Part shown: positions 1 to 6,904 of the stretch, piece after piece
How the letters are laid out: every line of letters starts with the position of its first letter
Position numbering within the stretch: the first letter of the stretch is position 1
Source of the DNA: CAYWGR01 sp964458015
GTDB lineage: Bacteria > Planctomycetota > Planctomycetia > Pirellulales > Thermoguttaceae
DNA: 22,013 nt
Direction of reading: 5' to 3'
Assembly (NCBI GenBank): GCA_964458015.1
Contig: CAYWGR010000093.1
Location: forward strand, 1 to 22,013
Notes under the pieces: generated by a model
What the model was told of the DNA's origin: nothing
Databases searched by the model: none
What the model saw: only the letters and a program-made list of their open reading frames with translations
Program-made: the position numbers and the translations under genes

Positions 1-60
1 GTTGCAAAAGCGAAAACTGGCCAAACACCCATTGACAACTCTCTACATAACAGGCTCAAA

Positions 61-168
61 GGAACCGCAAATGGACGCAAATGAACGCGGATGGGGGCGG
101 ATGTGAGGTCATTTGGTTTTTTCACAGAGATCGAAAGACAGAGGGCCAGACCATCAGCCAAGGCTGGG
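61..168. repeat. Intergenic direct repeat, copy 1
   Basis: About 108 bp that recur, slightly shortened, at 208-306. Both copies open with ggaaccgca(a/g)atggacgca, run through a 'gaacgcggatgggggcggatg' segment, and end with 'agggccagaccatcagccaa'. Copy 1 has about 9 extra bases in the middle (around 108-116). Repeats of the 'gacgcaaatgaacgcgg' kind are common in planctomycete spacers (from memory). An open frame through this stretch (81-383) is built from the repeat and is not called as a gene. Confidence 0.85.
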
Positions 169-207
169 ATGTCGAACAAAAATCACGCAAAGACGCGAAG
201 GCGCAAA

Positions 208-306
208 GGAACCGCAGATGGACGCAAATGAACGCGGATGGGGGCGGATGTGAGGTTTTTCACAAAGATCGAGAGACAGAGGGCCAGACCATCAGCCAAG
301 GCTGGG
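208..306. repeat. Intergenic direct repeat, copy 2
   Basis: Second copy of the repeat at 61-168, with scattered substitutions and a roughly 9-bp internal deletion. It is preceded at about 181-207 by a short 'cacgcaaagacgcgaaggcgcaaag' type run (aatcacgcaaagacgcgaag and following), another low-complexity spacer motif. The stretch 1-343 holds these repeats and nothing else that I can support. Confidence 0.85.
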
Positions 307-343
307 TGAGGGGGCAAGGCAACGGAAGTGGGAATGGAGGCCG

Positions 344-514
344 TTATTCTGTTTTGGGGCAGAAGTCACCTGGATATTGGTAGTAGTCGGGCAAGCGGTG
401 TTCGAGGTCGATCAAGCAGCGATCGACAGCCAAGGCCATGACGTTCAAGTCGTCGGCCAGTTCGCGCAGCCATTCGTATTGGCAAATCAATTTGATGTGA
501 TCTTCTGGGATCAT
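344..514 (-). CDS. Small hypothetical protein, 56 aa
   Basis: I do not recognise this family. The longest frame begins at 592, but I place the start at the ATG at 514 because an AGGAG Shine-Dalgarno (522-526) sits 7 nt upstream of it. The codons between 592 and 514 would run through a stem-loop. The 56-residue product starts MIPEDHIKLICQYEWLREL and ends with an aromatic/proline tail (YYQYPGDFCPKTE). It is predicted to be mainly helical and acidic, with no signal peptide or membrane segment and only two cysteines. It stands alone: the neighbouring DNA is repeats on one side and the structured leader at 527-642 on the other. It could be a genuine small protein or the relic of a larger gene. The good ribosome-binding site favours a real gene. 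Confidence 0.5.
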   Translation of the reverse strand: MIPEDHIKLICQYEWLRELADDLNVMALAVDRCLIDLEHRLPDYYQYPGDFCPKTE

Positions 515-526
515 TCGCCCGCTCCT

Positions 527-642
527 AGAAAAAAGGGAACGCCGACCAGGCCGCTCCAGCAACCTCCGCGAAGAGGTATTAGTGAACAGCACAAGTGCCG
601 GCGTTCCCTTTTGCGGAACGGGCTTTGCACTGCTTCACTAAT
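527..642 (-). promoter_or_regulatory. Attenuator-like structured leader
   Basis: Read on the minus strand, two overlapping inverted repeats compete. The upstream one (642 to 578) has a 9-bp outer stem (attagtgaa 578-586 with ttcactaat 634-642) and an inner 6-bp stem (602-607 with 615-620). The downstream one has a perfect 14-bp stem (531-544 with 599-612). Its last arm ends in six T's, and the AGGAG of the 56-aa gene follows within 5 nt. Both need the bases at 602-607, so they cannot form together. Inside the 54-nt loop are two further small hairpins (589-598 and around 566-581). The layout is that of a transcriptional or translational attenuator, but this is an inference. A small inverted-repeat element (MITE- or REP-like) inserted upstream of the gene is the main alternative. 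Confidence 0.4.
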
Positions 643-972
643 TCAAGGACTTTGCAGTCCAGGTTCGCGGTTTTGCTGAAAGCAGTTTTGACGCCAAAGG
701 GCGTCAATTCAAATTGTCACAGTAAATTCTACGACATTTCGGTCTTTTTGAAAATAGTACCGGTGACATGGATGCAGTCGCATTTGTCGATGCCATCGGG
801 GGGTTTTCTTGAGACAGGATTTACAAGATTGACAGGATTTGGTTGATTAACGATTTGTGGGAATGGGTTATGAGGAGTTTCAAGAACGGTGCAGGTTCAC
901 ATGACGAGGAAGAGCCAGCAGAACGGTTTCTAATATCTTTTCTTTGCCCGATGCTGATCAGAAAGGTTGTGT
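643..972. other. Spacer before the ATPase gene, with short repeats
   Basis: No gene is supported here. A perfect 8-bp inverted repeat with a 4-nt loop lies at 688-707 (TTGACGCC / GGCGTCAA). At 813-842 a motif contains two copies of ACAGGATTT flanking 'acaagattg', a dispersed spacer repeat type. I could not find a convincing -35/-10 pair for the gene at 973. TAATAT at 931-936 is a possible -10 box without a good -35 partner. Confidence 0.5.
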
Positions 973-3306
973 ATGAAACCCATATTCATAGATTTCCACA
1001 TTCATACATTGGAGAATCCTGAGCATATTAATGCTTTCTACGATGTTAATGCCTTAAAAAGTAAGATTGAGTCCATATCTGATGGTGCGGATTATTTGAT
1101 ATCTCTCACGGATCATAATGTCATTAACAAAAGTGCATATCTAGATGCTGTTGCTGTATTTGACAATCTATTGCTCGGTGTTGAGTTACATGTACGCAAT
1201 TATGAAAATGTAGCACCTTACCATTGCCATATCCTATTCAATATTGAACCAATCAATGAATTTGCGATAGATGCGTTGAACGCCAAGCTAGATGATTTGT
1301 ATCCACGCAAGATTATAGGAAGCGATGATGCGAACATTCCTAAGCTTGAAACAATAATGAATTGTTTTGACGACTATGACTTTATTCTCCTTCCACATGG
1401 AGGACAAAACCACTCTACTTTCGACAAGTCTATACCAGATGGTGTGCAATTCGATAAGACGTTAGAGAGAAGTATATATTACAATCACTTTGATGGTTTC
1501 ACTGCAAGAAGCAACAGAGGCCTCGACAAGACGCAAGAGTACTTTTTTCGGTTGGGAATTAAGGACTTTGTCAATTTAGTTACAACGACAGATAATTATG
1601 ATCCGAGGCATTACCCTGATTGCAAGGCCGGCAAGGATGCTTCAGAATTCATACCTACATGGATGCTGGCCTCCCCAACTTTTGATGGCTTGCGTCTTTC
1701 GTTATCGGAATCCACGAGGTTGCGATATGGTGCTAAACCGGACATGTGGGCTGAATGTATTGAGCATGTCCACTTAAAGAATGGGCACATCGATATTGAT
1801 GTAGACCTGACTCCAGGCTTGAACGTGGTTATTGGTGGATCTTCTAGCGGCAAGTCATTGTTCGTTGATTCTATTTATAGAAAAATTATCGGTAACTTCG
1901 AGGGGAGTGTTTATTTAGCAACGCCATATAGCGTTCAAGACATTGAAGTCCTAAATCCGACTGGCCAACATCCACACTACCTAGATCAGAACTACATTGG
2001 AAAAATCTGCGACCCAAAAGACAAAGAGCATAGGATCGACGATATATCTATTCTGAAAAGCGTATTTCCATCAGATAAAAACGAGTTGGATGAGATAAAC
2101 AATGGGCTGTCTGATCTAAGTCTTCAACTGAGACGTATGATGCAATCGGTCAAAGAAATTGACGGGCTGCATAACAAGTTGGCGAGAATTCCAATATTGT
2201 CCAGACTGATCGTTACTGAAGCAATTCATGCAAATCCACTAAAGCCCGTAAAACCTGATCCTCAAACAACTAATCCAATTGAATACAGTAAAGGAAAGCA
2301 TCTTGAATATATACAGCGATTGCGTGAAATTGATGACTTTCTTGGCCGGAATCCGCTGGTAACTCATGATAGAACTCTAGTTAAAAAACTAATTGCTGAA
2401 CTTAGAGAGGCATATATACATGGGCAATTTGAATTGAAGGTCCGCGAAATAATAACAAAAGAAATTAAAGAGGTTGACAAAGCACAGGACCAAGAGAATC
2501 GGGAAACAACTACAAAAAGGAAACAATTTGAGGAATTGCTTGAAGCTATTACTGCTTATGCAAGAGCAGAGAAGGCGTTCTATTCTTCGCTTGATCAGAT
2601 TGCCAGTTACCAAATTAGGATTAAGACCAAAGAAATTGAATCGATGGGGCACAAGCTCTACATTGAAAACGCATTTGAGTTGACTAAAGAAAAGTTCCTT
2701 GAAGTAGTCAATGATATGCTCAAACGCGAATATAATTTGGATAGATATGACGACATCCGCCCCGAGGCTCTATTTGAATCCAAGTTTAGAAAAAAAGAGC
2801 CAAAGGTCCTGGACTATGACGATTTCACGAAGCGTGTAAGCCAAAGATTTAGTAACCTTAATAAAAAAACCTATCGAATAACGACCAAAGAGGGACATAA
2901 TTTTGAAAACTTGAGCGCAGGATGGAAAACATCGGTTATTCTTGATTTGATTCTTGGGTGGGAAAGTGATAATGCTGCTCTGATTATTGATCAACCAGAG
3001 GATAATCTCGCAACCAACTATATCAACCATGGATTGCTTACAGCTATTAAACAATGCAAATCAAAAAAGCAAATTATTCTAGTTTCTCACAATGCTACGA
3101 TACCAATGTTGGGTGATGCTCAGAACGTCATACTTTGTAAGAACGAGGCCAACAAGATTACAATCAGGTCTAATCCTCTTGAGGGAAATATTGATGGTAA
3201 AAGAGTGGTTGATCACATTGCAAGGATAACAGACGGCGGAAAGGCGTCCATTAAAAAGAGGGTAAAGAAGTACAACCTCAAAAACTTTAGAGAGGGTAAG
3301 CCATGA
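973..3306 (+). CDS. PHP-domain / ABC-type ATPase fusion (TrlF-like)
   Basis: A 777-aa protein with an N-terminal PHP phosphoesterase domain and a split SMC/ABC-type ATPase. PHP metal-ligand motifs are visible: DFHIH (7-11), TDHN (46-49), E71, H142 in LPHGG, and D207 followed by H213. The ATPase has a Walker A, GGSSSGKS (288-295), and a long charged helical insert (about 360-610). An ABC-signature-like NLSAGWKTS follows (646-654), then Walker B LIIDQPED (670-677) and an H-loop SHN (705-707). Such fusions resemble NCBI's TrlF-type ATPases and RloC/OLD-like defence ATPases. A nucleotide-gated nuclease or phosphoesterase is inferred. I chose the ATG at 973 because GAAAGG (961-966) lies 6 nt upstream. 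A TTG at 967 would be too close to it. The gene is AT-richer than its surroundings, uses many A/T-ending codons, and overlaps the next gene by ATGA. Horizontal acquisition is likely. Confidence 0.85.
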   Translation: MKPIFIDFHIHTLENPEHINAFYDVNALKSKIESISDGADYLISLTDHNVINKSAYLDAVAVFDNLLLGVELHVRNYENVAPYHCHILFNIEPINEFAIDALNAKLDDLYPRKIIGSDDANIPKLETIMNCFDDYDFILLPHGGQNHSTFDKSIPDGVQFDKTLERSIYYNHFDGFTARSNRGLDKTQEYFFRLGIKDFVNLVTTTDNYDPRHYPDCKAGKDASEFIPTWMLASPTFDGLRLSLSESTRLRYGAKPDMWAECIEHVHLKNGHIDIDVDLTPGLNVVIGGSSSGKSLFVDSIYRKIIGNFEGSVYLATPYSVQDIEVLNPTGQHPHYLDQNYIGKICDPKDKEHRIDDISILKSVFPSDKNELDEINNGLSDLSLQLRRMMQSVKEIDGLHNKLARIPILSRLIVTEAIHANPLKPVKPDPQTTNPIEYSKGKHLEYIQRLREIDDFLGRNPLVTHDRTLVKKLIAELREAYIHGQFELKVREIITKEIKEVDKAQDQENRETTTKRKQFEELLEAITAYARAEKAFYSSLDQIASYQIRIKTKEIESMGHKLYIENAFELTKEKFLEVVNDMLKREYNLDRYDDIRPEALFESKFRKKEPKVLDYDDFTKRVSQRFSNLNKKTYRITTKEGHNFENLSAGWKTSVILDLILGWESDNAALIIDQPEDNLATNYINHGLLTAIKQCKSKKQIILVSHNATIPMLGDAQNVILCKNEANKITIRSNPLEGNIDGKRVVDHIARITDGGKASIKKRVKKYNLKNFREGKP

Positions 3307-3614
3307 AGCTTGTTTTTACAAAAGATGCGGAGCATCAAGTAACCGTCGAACAAGAAACCGATGGGAAAAAGGCAAACTTTTCCTATGTGAACATGATAAA
3401 ATCGCTATTGAATGAAGGTCCCTTAGAATCGCCTAGACTGGATGGTGACTTTTCTGATCCGGAACAAAAAAGCATCAATAGAATGGTGGATTTTATCAAT
3501 AAGGCAATAGAAGAAGAGAAAGATAAGGACGAAGGTGAAGGCGAAGCCAATGGTGTTGCATACGGTGGGGGTGAATGCATTGATGACGATGAAAGAGGCG
3601 AAGGTATGTTTTAA
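3303..3614 (+). CDS. Small acidic partner protein of the PHP-ATPase
   Basis: A 103-aa protein whose ATG overlaps the stop codon of the ATPase gene (ATGA), so the two are almost certainly co-transcribed and translationally coupled. Residues 1-30 look like a small beta unit followed by FSYVNMIKSLL. A linker (LESPRLDGDFSDPEQKSI) leads to a helix (NRMVDFINKAIEEEKDK). The last 30 residues are a Glu/Asp/Gly-rich tail that is probably disordered. No catalytic motif, signal peptide or membrane segment is seen. Small acidic proteins encoded just after SMC-like defence ATPases can act as accessory or inhibitory subunits. That role is only a hypothesis here. It shares the AT-rich composition of its partner. 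Confidence 0.75.
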   Translation: MKLVFTKDAEHQVTVEQETDGKKANFSYVNMIKSLLNEGPLESPRLDGDFSDPEQKSINRMVDFINKAIEEEKDKDEGEGEANGVAYGGGECIDDDERGEGMF

Positions 3615-3772
3615 CAAGCGATTCCAGGGAGACGCCGCAGACACGATCCTACTGAGGGACGACGTTCCGTGCTTGCCATTCCATTAATCTGAATGTATTT
3701 GAAAAGGATCTTTTATGACGGCGGTGTGGCACTGATGAAAGGCGGTAAACGGGTGCAGCTAAACCGATTGGC

Positions 3773-3827
3773 AGGCAACACGCCCTCACCCCCGGCCCCT
3801 CTCCCGCAAGCGGGCGAGGGGAGATTT
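3773..3827. repeat. 55-bp hairpin repeat, copy A
   Basis: Identical over all 55 bp to 5302-5356. The core is a near-perfect inverted repeat, CCCCTCTCCCGC / GCGGGCGAGGGG, with an AA loop and one mismatch. This 'ctctcccgcaagcggg' element is a familiar type of spacer repeat. The rest of the spacer 3615-3968 holds no gene that I can support. Confidence 0.9.
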
Positions 3828-3892
3828 CTTGGTAACACCGTTTAGGAAGTGGGCAGGGGGAAAGTTTGGTGAGCATGTCAGAAGGGCCGGAG

Positions 3893-3921
3893 TTTTACTG
3901 CATAGTTGCTGAGTGTACAAT
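3893..3921 (+). promoter_or_regulatory. Possible promoter of the nitrilase-family gene
   Basis: A weak -35 (TTTTAC, 3893-3898) and a better -10 (TACAAT, 3916-3921) are separated by 17 bp. They lie about 48 bp before the start codon at 3969. The match is by eye only. Confidence 0.35.
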
Positions 3922-3968
3922 CAGCTCGATGGCTGGAGATTTAATTTGTACCGAGGGAGAAGGCTAGG

Positions 3969-4928
3969 ATGAATAATCTTCGAGCGGCGGTAGTGCAAAT
4001 GGAGCACATTAGCGGCGATAAGCAAGCTAATTGGGCGAAGATCGAAGCATTCGTTACACAGGCCGCTCTTGCCGACGTCGATATTCTCGCTTTTCCGGAA
4101 TGCTGTATTACCGGCTATTGGTTTTTGCGCAACTGTACGCGGGATCAGATCGCAAGTTTAGCTGAGGAGGTGCCGGCCGGTCCTTCGGCGCAGCGTCTCG
4201 TGGGCTTGGCTGAGCGGCATGACATGACTTTGGGCGCGGGGTTGGTGGAAATTGGCGACGACGGCCGCATGTACAACACTTATATCGTAGCCATGAGTGA
4301 TGGCCAAGTCGTCAGGCACCGTAAAATTCAGGCCTTTGAGAACGATTGCATCGACGCAGGCGACGCCTACACTGTTTTTGGCACGCCCGAGGGCGTTCGG
4401 GTCGGTGTCCTTATTTGTTACGACAACAACATCGTTGAAAATGTCCGCATGATGGGCCTGATGGGCGTTGACGTTCTTCTGGCTCCGCATCAGACTGGCG
4501 GTTGTAATTCGGTCAGCCCACACGGGATGAAGCCGGTCGACAAGCTTGCCTGGGAGCGCCGCCTGGAGGATCCCGAGGCTCTGCGCCGTGAGTTTTTTGG
4601 CGAGAAAGGGCGTGGCTGGCTGCTGCGCTGGCTTCCTGCCCGAGCCCACGACAACGGCCTCTTCCTTCTCTTCTCGAATGGAGTCGGCGTGGACGACGAC
4701 GAGGTTCGGACGGGCAACGCCATGATCCTCGATCCCTACGGCCGCATTCTCAGGGAGTCGACGGCCATTCAGGACGACATGGTGATTGCCGACCTTGATG
4801 CAGCACTGTTGGAGAATTGTACCGGACGCCGTTGGATGCTTAGCCGCAGGCCTGAATTGTACGCCTCGCTTGCGGTCAAGACTGGCAAGGAACGGCCTAC
4901 GCAGCTCGTGCGATTCGGCAAAGAGTAG
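3969..4928 (+). CDS. Carbon-nitrogen hydrolase (nitrilase superfamily)
   Basis: A 319-aa enzyme of normal length for the family. The catalytic triad is readable: Glu44 in AFPEC, Lys119 in RHRKI, and Cys150 in LICYDNN. The family hydrolyses non-peptide C-N bonds in nitriles, amides and N-carbamoyl compounds. The sequence resembles the aliphatic amidase/N-carbamoyl amidase side of the family more than a true nitrilase, but the substrate cannot be read from it. There is no signal peptide, so it should act in the cytoplasm. The ATG at 3969 has a purine-rich site upstream (gagggagaagg, 3953-3963). The gene stands alone, with a promoter-like element before it and a hairpin right after its stop. Composition returns to the moderately GC-rich host level, unlike the island just upstream. 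Confidence 0.9.
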   Translation: MNNLRAAVVQMEHISGDKQANWAKIEAFVTQAALADVDILAFPECCITGYWFLRNCTRDQIASLAEEVPAGPSAQRLVGLAERHDMTLGAGLVEIGDDGRMYNTYIVAMSDGQVVRHRKIQAFENDCIDAGDAYTVFGTPEGVRVGVLICYDNNIVENVRMMGLMGVDVLLAPHQTGGCNSVSPHGMKPVDKLAWERRLEDPEALRREFFGEKGRGWLLRWLPARAHDNGLFLLFSNGVGVDDDEVRTGNAMILDPYGRILRESTAIQDDMVIADLDAALLENCTGRRWMLSRRPELYASLAVKTGKERPTQLVRFGKE

Positions 4929-4933
4929 GCGGG

Positions 4934-4951
4934 AGGCCCGTGAACGGGCCT
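4934..4951 (+). terminator. Hairpin after the nitrilase-family gene
   Basis: A perfect 8-bp inverted repeat (AGGCCCGT / ACGGGCCT, GA loop) starts 6 nt after the stop codon. It is followed by 'gacaggtttta', so the T-tract is short. The right half plus trailing sequence (about 4941-4967) recurs at 5413-5438. The hairpin may therefore be a spacer repeat that also terminates, rather than a dedicated terminator. Confidence 0.45.
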
Positions 4952-4977
4952 GACAGGTTTTAGGGTTGCGCGATGGC

Positions 4978-5110
4978 AGCCCCAGGCGTGAACGCCTGGG
5001 CTAGATAAAAGCTCAGTAGTCGCAGGCGTGAAGGCCCTGGGCTAGATAAAAGCGGAGGAAGTCCCTAGAAATGGAAGTCGCAGTCGCGAACGTCTGGGCC
5101 AAGTGAAAGC
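4978..5110. repeat. Three diverged tandem copies of a 35-nt hairpin unit
   Basis: Units end at 5012, 5053 and 5110, each with the form '(c)caggcgtgaacgcctggg' plus 'ctagataaaagc'. The first contains a perfect 9-bp palindromic stem at 4981-5000 (CCCAGGCGT, GA, ACGCCTGGG). The second and third are progressively decayed (for example gtctgggccaagtgaaagc at the end of the third). Confidence 0.7.
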
Positions 5111-5167
5111 GAAGAGGTTAGGTATGGGGGCTATCAGCTCTCGGAATGTGTGTCGATTTGCGGACGT

Positions 5168-5199
5168 ATTCCGGGAGCTGTTAGCTCCCGGCTATTGGA
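5168..5199. repeat. 32-bp hairpin repeat, copy 1
   Basis: Identical to 6815-6846. It holds the near-palindrome ccgggagctgttagctcccgg. Both copies lie to the left of a copy of the FlbD-like sequence (5526-5636 and 6905-7087), which hints that repeat and gene were duplicated together. Confidence 0.85.
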
Positions 5200-5301
5200 C
5201 ATACGGCTTTGTATGGATTCCAATTCAGGGCAGACAAGAGGATATCGTCACGATATCGGAAGAACAGAAGGCAGATTTGAGGATGGCTCGTGTGTGCGAG
5301 T

Positions 5302-5356
5302 AGGCAACACGCCCTCACCCCCGGCCCCTCTCCCGCAAGCGGGCGAGGGGAGATTT
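5302..5356. repeat. 55-bp hairpin repeat, copy B
   Basis: Exact copy of 3773-3827. A further partial copy ('gcaagcgggcgaggggagac') follows at about 5374-5393, and a degenerate relative occurs at about 6538-6569. Apart from repeats, the spacer 4929-5525 shows no supported gene. Confidence 0.9.
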
Positions 5357-5525
5357 TTTGATCACACGGCTCAGCAAGCGGGCGAGGGGAGACGTGAAAG
5401 GCGGATGATCTCTGAACGGGCCTGACAGGTTTAGGGTTTGGCGCGCTGTGTGGCTAACGGCAATGGGAATGGGCCGATAGACTGAAAGAACATAGCTGCT
5501 GTTTCTTGCGAGCTGCGACTGGGGA

Positions 5526-5636
5526 TTATTGCCCGTTCAGTTTGTCGATGACTTCCTGATAGGTGCTTCTTACGCGGACTTGATCTGTTTTCGTGCCAAA
5601 ATTGATGACGAGGGCAGAGGCATTTTCATTCTGCGG
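5526..5636 (-). pseudogene. Truncated second copy of the FlbD-like gene
   Basis: Read leftwards from 5636, the sequence encodes PQNENASALVINF and continues to VIDKLNGQ with a stop at 5526-5528. It matches the C-terminal 36 codons of the intact gene at 6905-7087. The differences are mostly conservative (ALVINF for ALIVNF, TYQE for TYKE). The 5' half, including the start codon and ribosome-binding site, is missing. The first 11 nt overlap the end of the zinc-ribbon gene in another frame. The similarity also extends about 7 nt past the stop (ggggatta). The frame has stayed open over the whole fragment, so truncation may be recent. No in-frame start is present. Confidence 0.75.
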
Positions 5637-6405
5637 CAGCCTCGGGCGATACCTTGTTGCAAATGTTGCCTTGATCTTCATCCGAAGCCTCGACCGAACC
5701 ATGGCGGATGCGGCGAATCATCCGTACGATACCACGCGATCCAAGCACTAGCCAAATTGCAACGCCACAACTCAGCAGAGTCCCCCAAAAATTGGCCTGC
5801 CAGTTAATATCCTTGAGAAATTCTGAGTAGTTGATGCCATTCTCTTTGCACATGAAAAATACTTGGGCGGCAATCCGAAGCAACTCTTTAACGCCAGAGA
5901 ACAGTGCGTAGATACCGACTGTTGTTAATGCGATAACCATCAACTGGCTTGAAGTCAAACCAGTTCTTAGAACTGGGGCAGGTGTGTCTCGAACCATTCG
6001 GCGAGCGATGAATCCTGACATCTTCCAGAGCAAGGCAGCGGCAAGAAACTCGCCAAGTGGAACAATCCCTCCAAAGGCGACCCCGACAAGCGAATGACCA
6101 GAGTTGCGATCACATAATAATAGTGTGAAGAGCATAAGAACGAGGGCAGAAAGCGAAATAATGCCACTTGCCAGTGGCCACAACGCAACCGCCTTACACA
6201 CCAGTTCGGCAATTTCCAAACGCGTGAGCCCCTCACCATCAGCGGCCCCCGTATTCTCCGCTTCGGGGTCAGGGGCGGACGCCTCGGGGTCATCGGATTG
6301 TGCATGGAAATCCGTTGCTGCAGTGCCATCATGCCCCATGCCACAGCGCCAGCATGCGTCAAACGTGTCTTCCATCTGCTCGCCACAGCCAGGACATTGC
6401 CACAT
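5626..6405 (-). CDS. Zinc-ribbon integral membrane protein
   Basis: A 259-aa protein. The N-terminal zinc ribbon reads MWQCPGCGEQ... CWRCG, with ligands Cys4, Cys7, Cys18 and Cys21. An acidic, Ala/Pro-rich linker follows (about 26-60), then four predicted membrane spans (about 76-98, 105-127, 154-172, 206-224) and a basic patch (RMIRRIRH) before an acidic tail. This arrangement is common among uncharacterised planctomycete membrane proteins. The function is unknown; a sensor or scaffold role is only a guess. A longer frame from 6471 exists, but the start at 6405 has GGGAG about 9 nt upstream and gives the usual 'MW-C-x-x-C' beginning. The last codons (SPEAAAE) overlap the truncated FlbD-like fragment, so the C-terminus may have been altered by that rearrangement. 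Confidence 0.75.
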   Translation of the reverse strand: MWQCPGCGEQMEDTFDACWRCGMGHDGTAATDFHAQSDDPEASAPDPEAENTGAADGEGLTRLEIAELVCKAVALWPLASGIISLSALVLMLFTLLLCDRNSGHSLVGVAFGGIVPLGEFLAAALLWKMSGFIARRMVRDTPAPVLRTGLTSSQLMVIALTTVGIYALFSGVKELLRIAAQVFFMCKENGINYSEFLKDINWQANFWGTLLSCGVAIWLVLGSRGIVRMIRRIRHGSVEASDEDQGNICNKVSPEAAAE

Positions 6406-6770
6406 TCTAAACTCTCCCTTGATCTTAAGTTTGCCGCCCACAGATATAGCAACGTGAGATTGGGCGGTCAACTAGGGGAATGAAGGACCTGATATGAACA
6501 AGTAAATAAGAAACAACGTTTTCTCGATCAATAGCTCTACCCTAACCCTTTTCCTGCGGGAGAGGGGGGGCTTTTGGAAGAACACCAAAGGGGACAAGAA
6601 TACCGAAGAGGGCATGTCTATTATTTTTAGCTGAAGTCAGAGGCAGCATAAATGTGGGAAGGGTTGGAGATGGCGAGAACGGCGGGGCGACGGGGCGCAG
6701 TAATTCCTTATGGTCAAGTTGGATAGTCTCTGTTGATTAACTGCCAATGATACGGCGGCTTGGCAGCAGG

Positions 6771-6787
6771 GCCGACGTTCTGTCGGC
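6771..6787. repeat. Short perfect hairpin
   Basis: GCCGAC and GTCGGC flank a 5-nt loop. It lies in the spacer 6406-6904 and downstream of the FlbD-like gene read on the minus strand. It lacks a T-tract, so it is more likely a dispersed repeat than a terminator. The rest of that spacer contains a degenerate 55-bp-type repeat (6538-6569) and the 32-bp repeat at 6815, with no supported gene. Confidence 0.5.
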
Positions 6788-6814
6788 TGCTAAACCATTG
6801 TGCAAGTTGCGCAC

Positions 6815-6846
6815 ATTCCGGGAGCTGTTAGCTCCCGGCTATTGGA
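6815..6846. repeat. 32-bp hairpin repeat, copy 2
   Basis: Identical to 5168-5199. It sits 59 bp beyond the stop codon of the intact FlbD-like gene. Confidence 0.85.
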
Positions 6847-6904
6847 GATCAGGCGGGTAACGGAGAAAAAATGCAGTCGCGTTTCGGCGGCTGGTAAAGG
6901 GGGA

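Noticed and set aside
81..383. Open frame of 100 codons on the plus strand
   Set aside because: It consists largely of the two spacer-repeat copies, has no ribosome-binding site, and shows no recognisable domain.
531..612. Complete insertion sequence bounded by the 14-bp inverted repeats
   Set aside because: Only 54 bp lie between the arms, with no transposase and no clear target-site duplication. It is kept as a structured leader or MITE-like candidate.
967..972. TTG start two codons before the ATPase ATG
   Set aside because: GAAAGG abuts the TTG directly, leaving no spacing. The ATG at 973 is correctly spaced and gives the usual PHP N-terminus.
4158..4649. 163-codon open frame on the minus strand
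   Set aside because: Antisense to the nitrilase-family gene, whose catalytic residues establish the true frame.
4978..5110. CRISPR-like array
   Set aside because: Units are unevenly spaced, diverged and palindromic, without unique spacers of constant length or cas genes.
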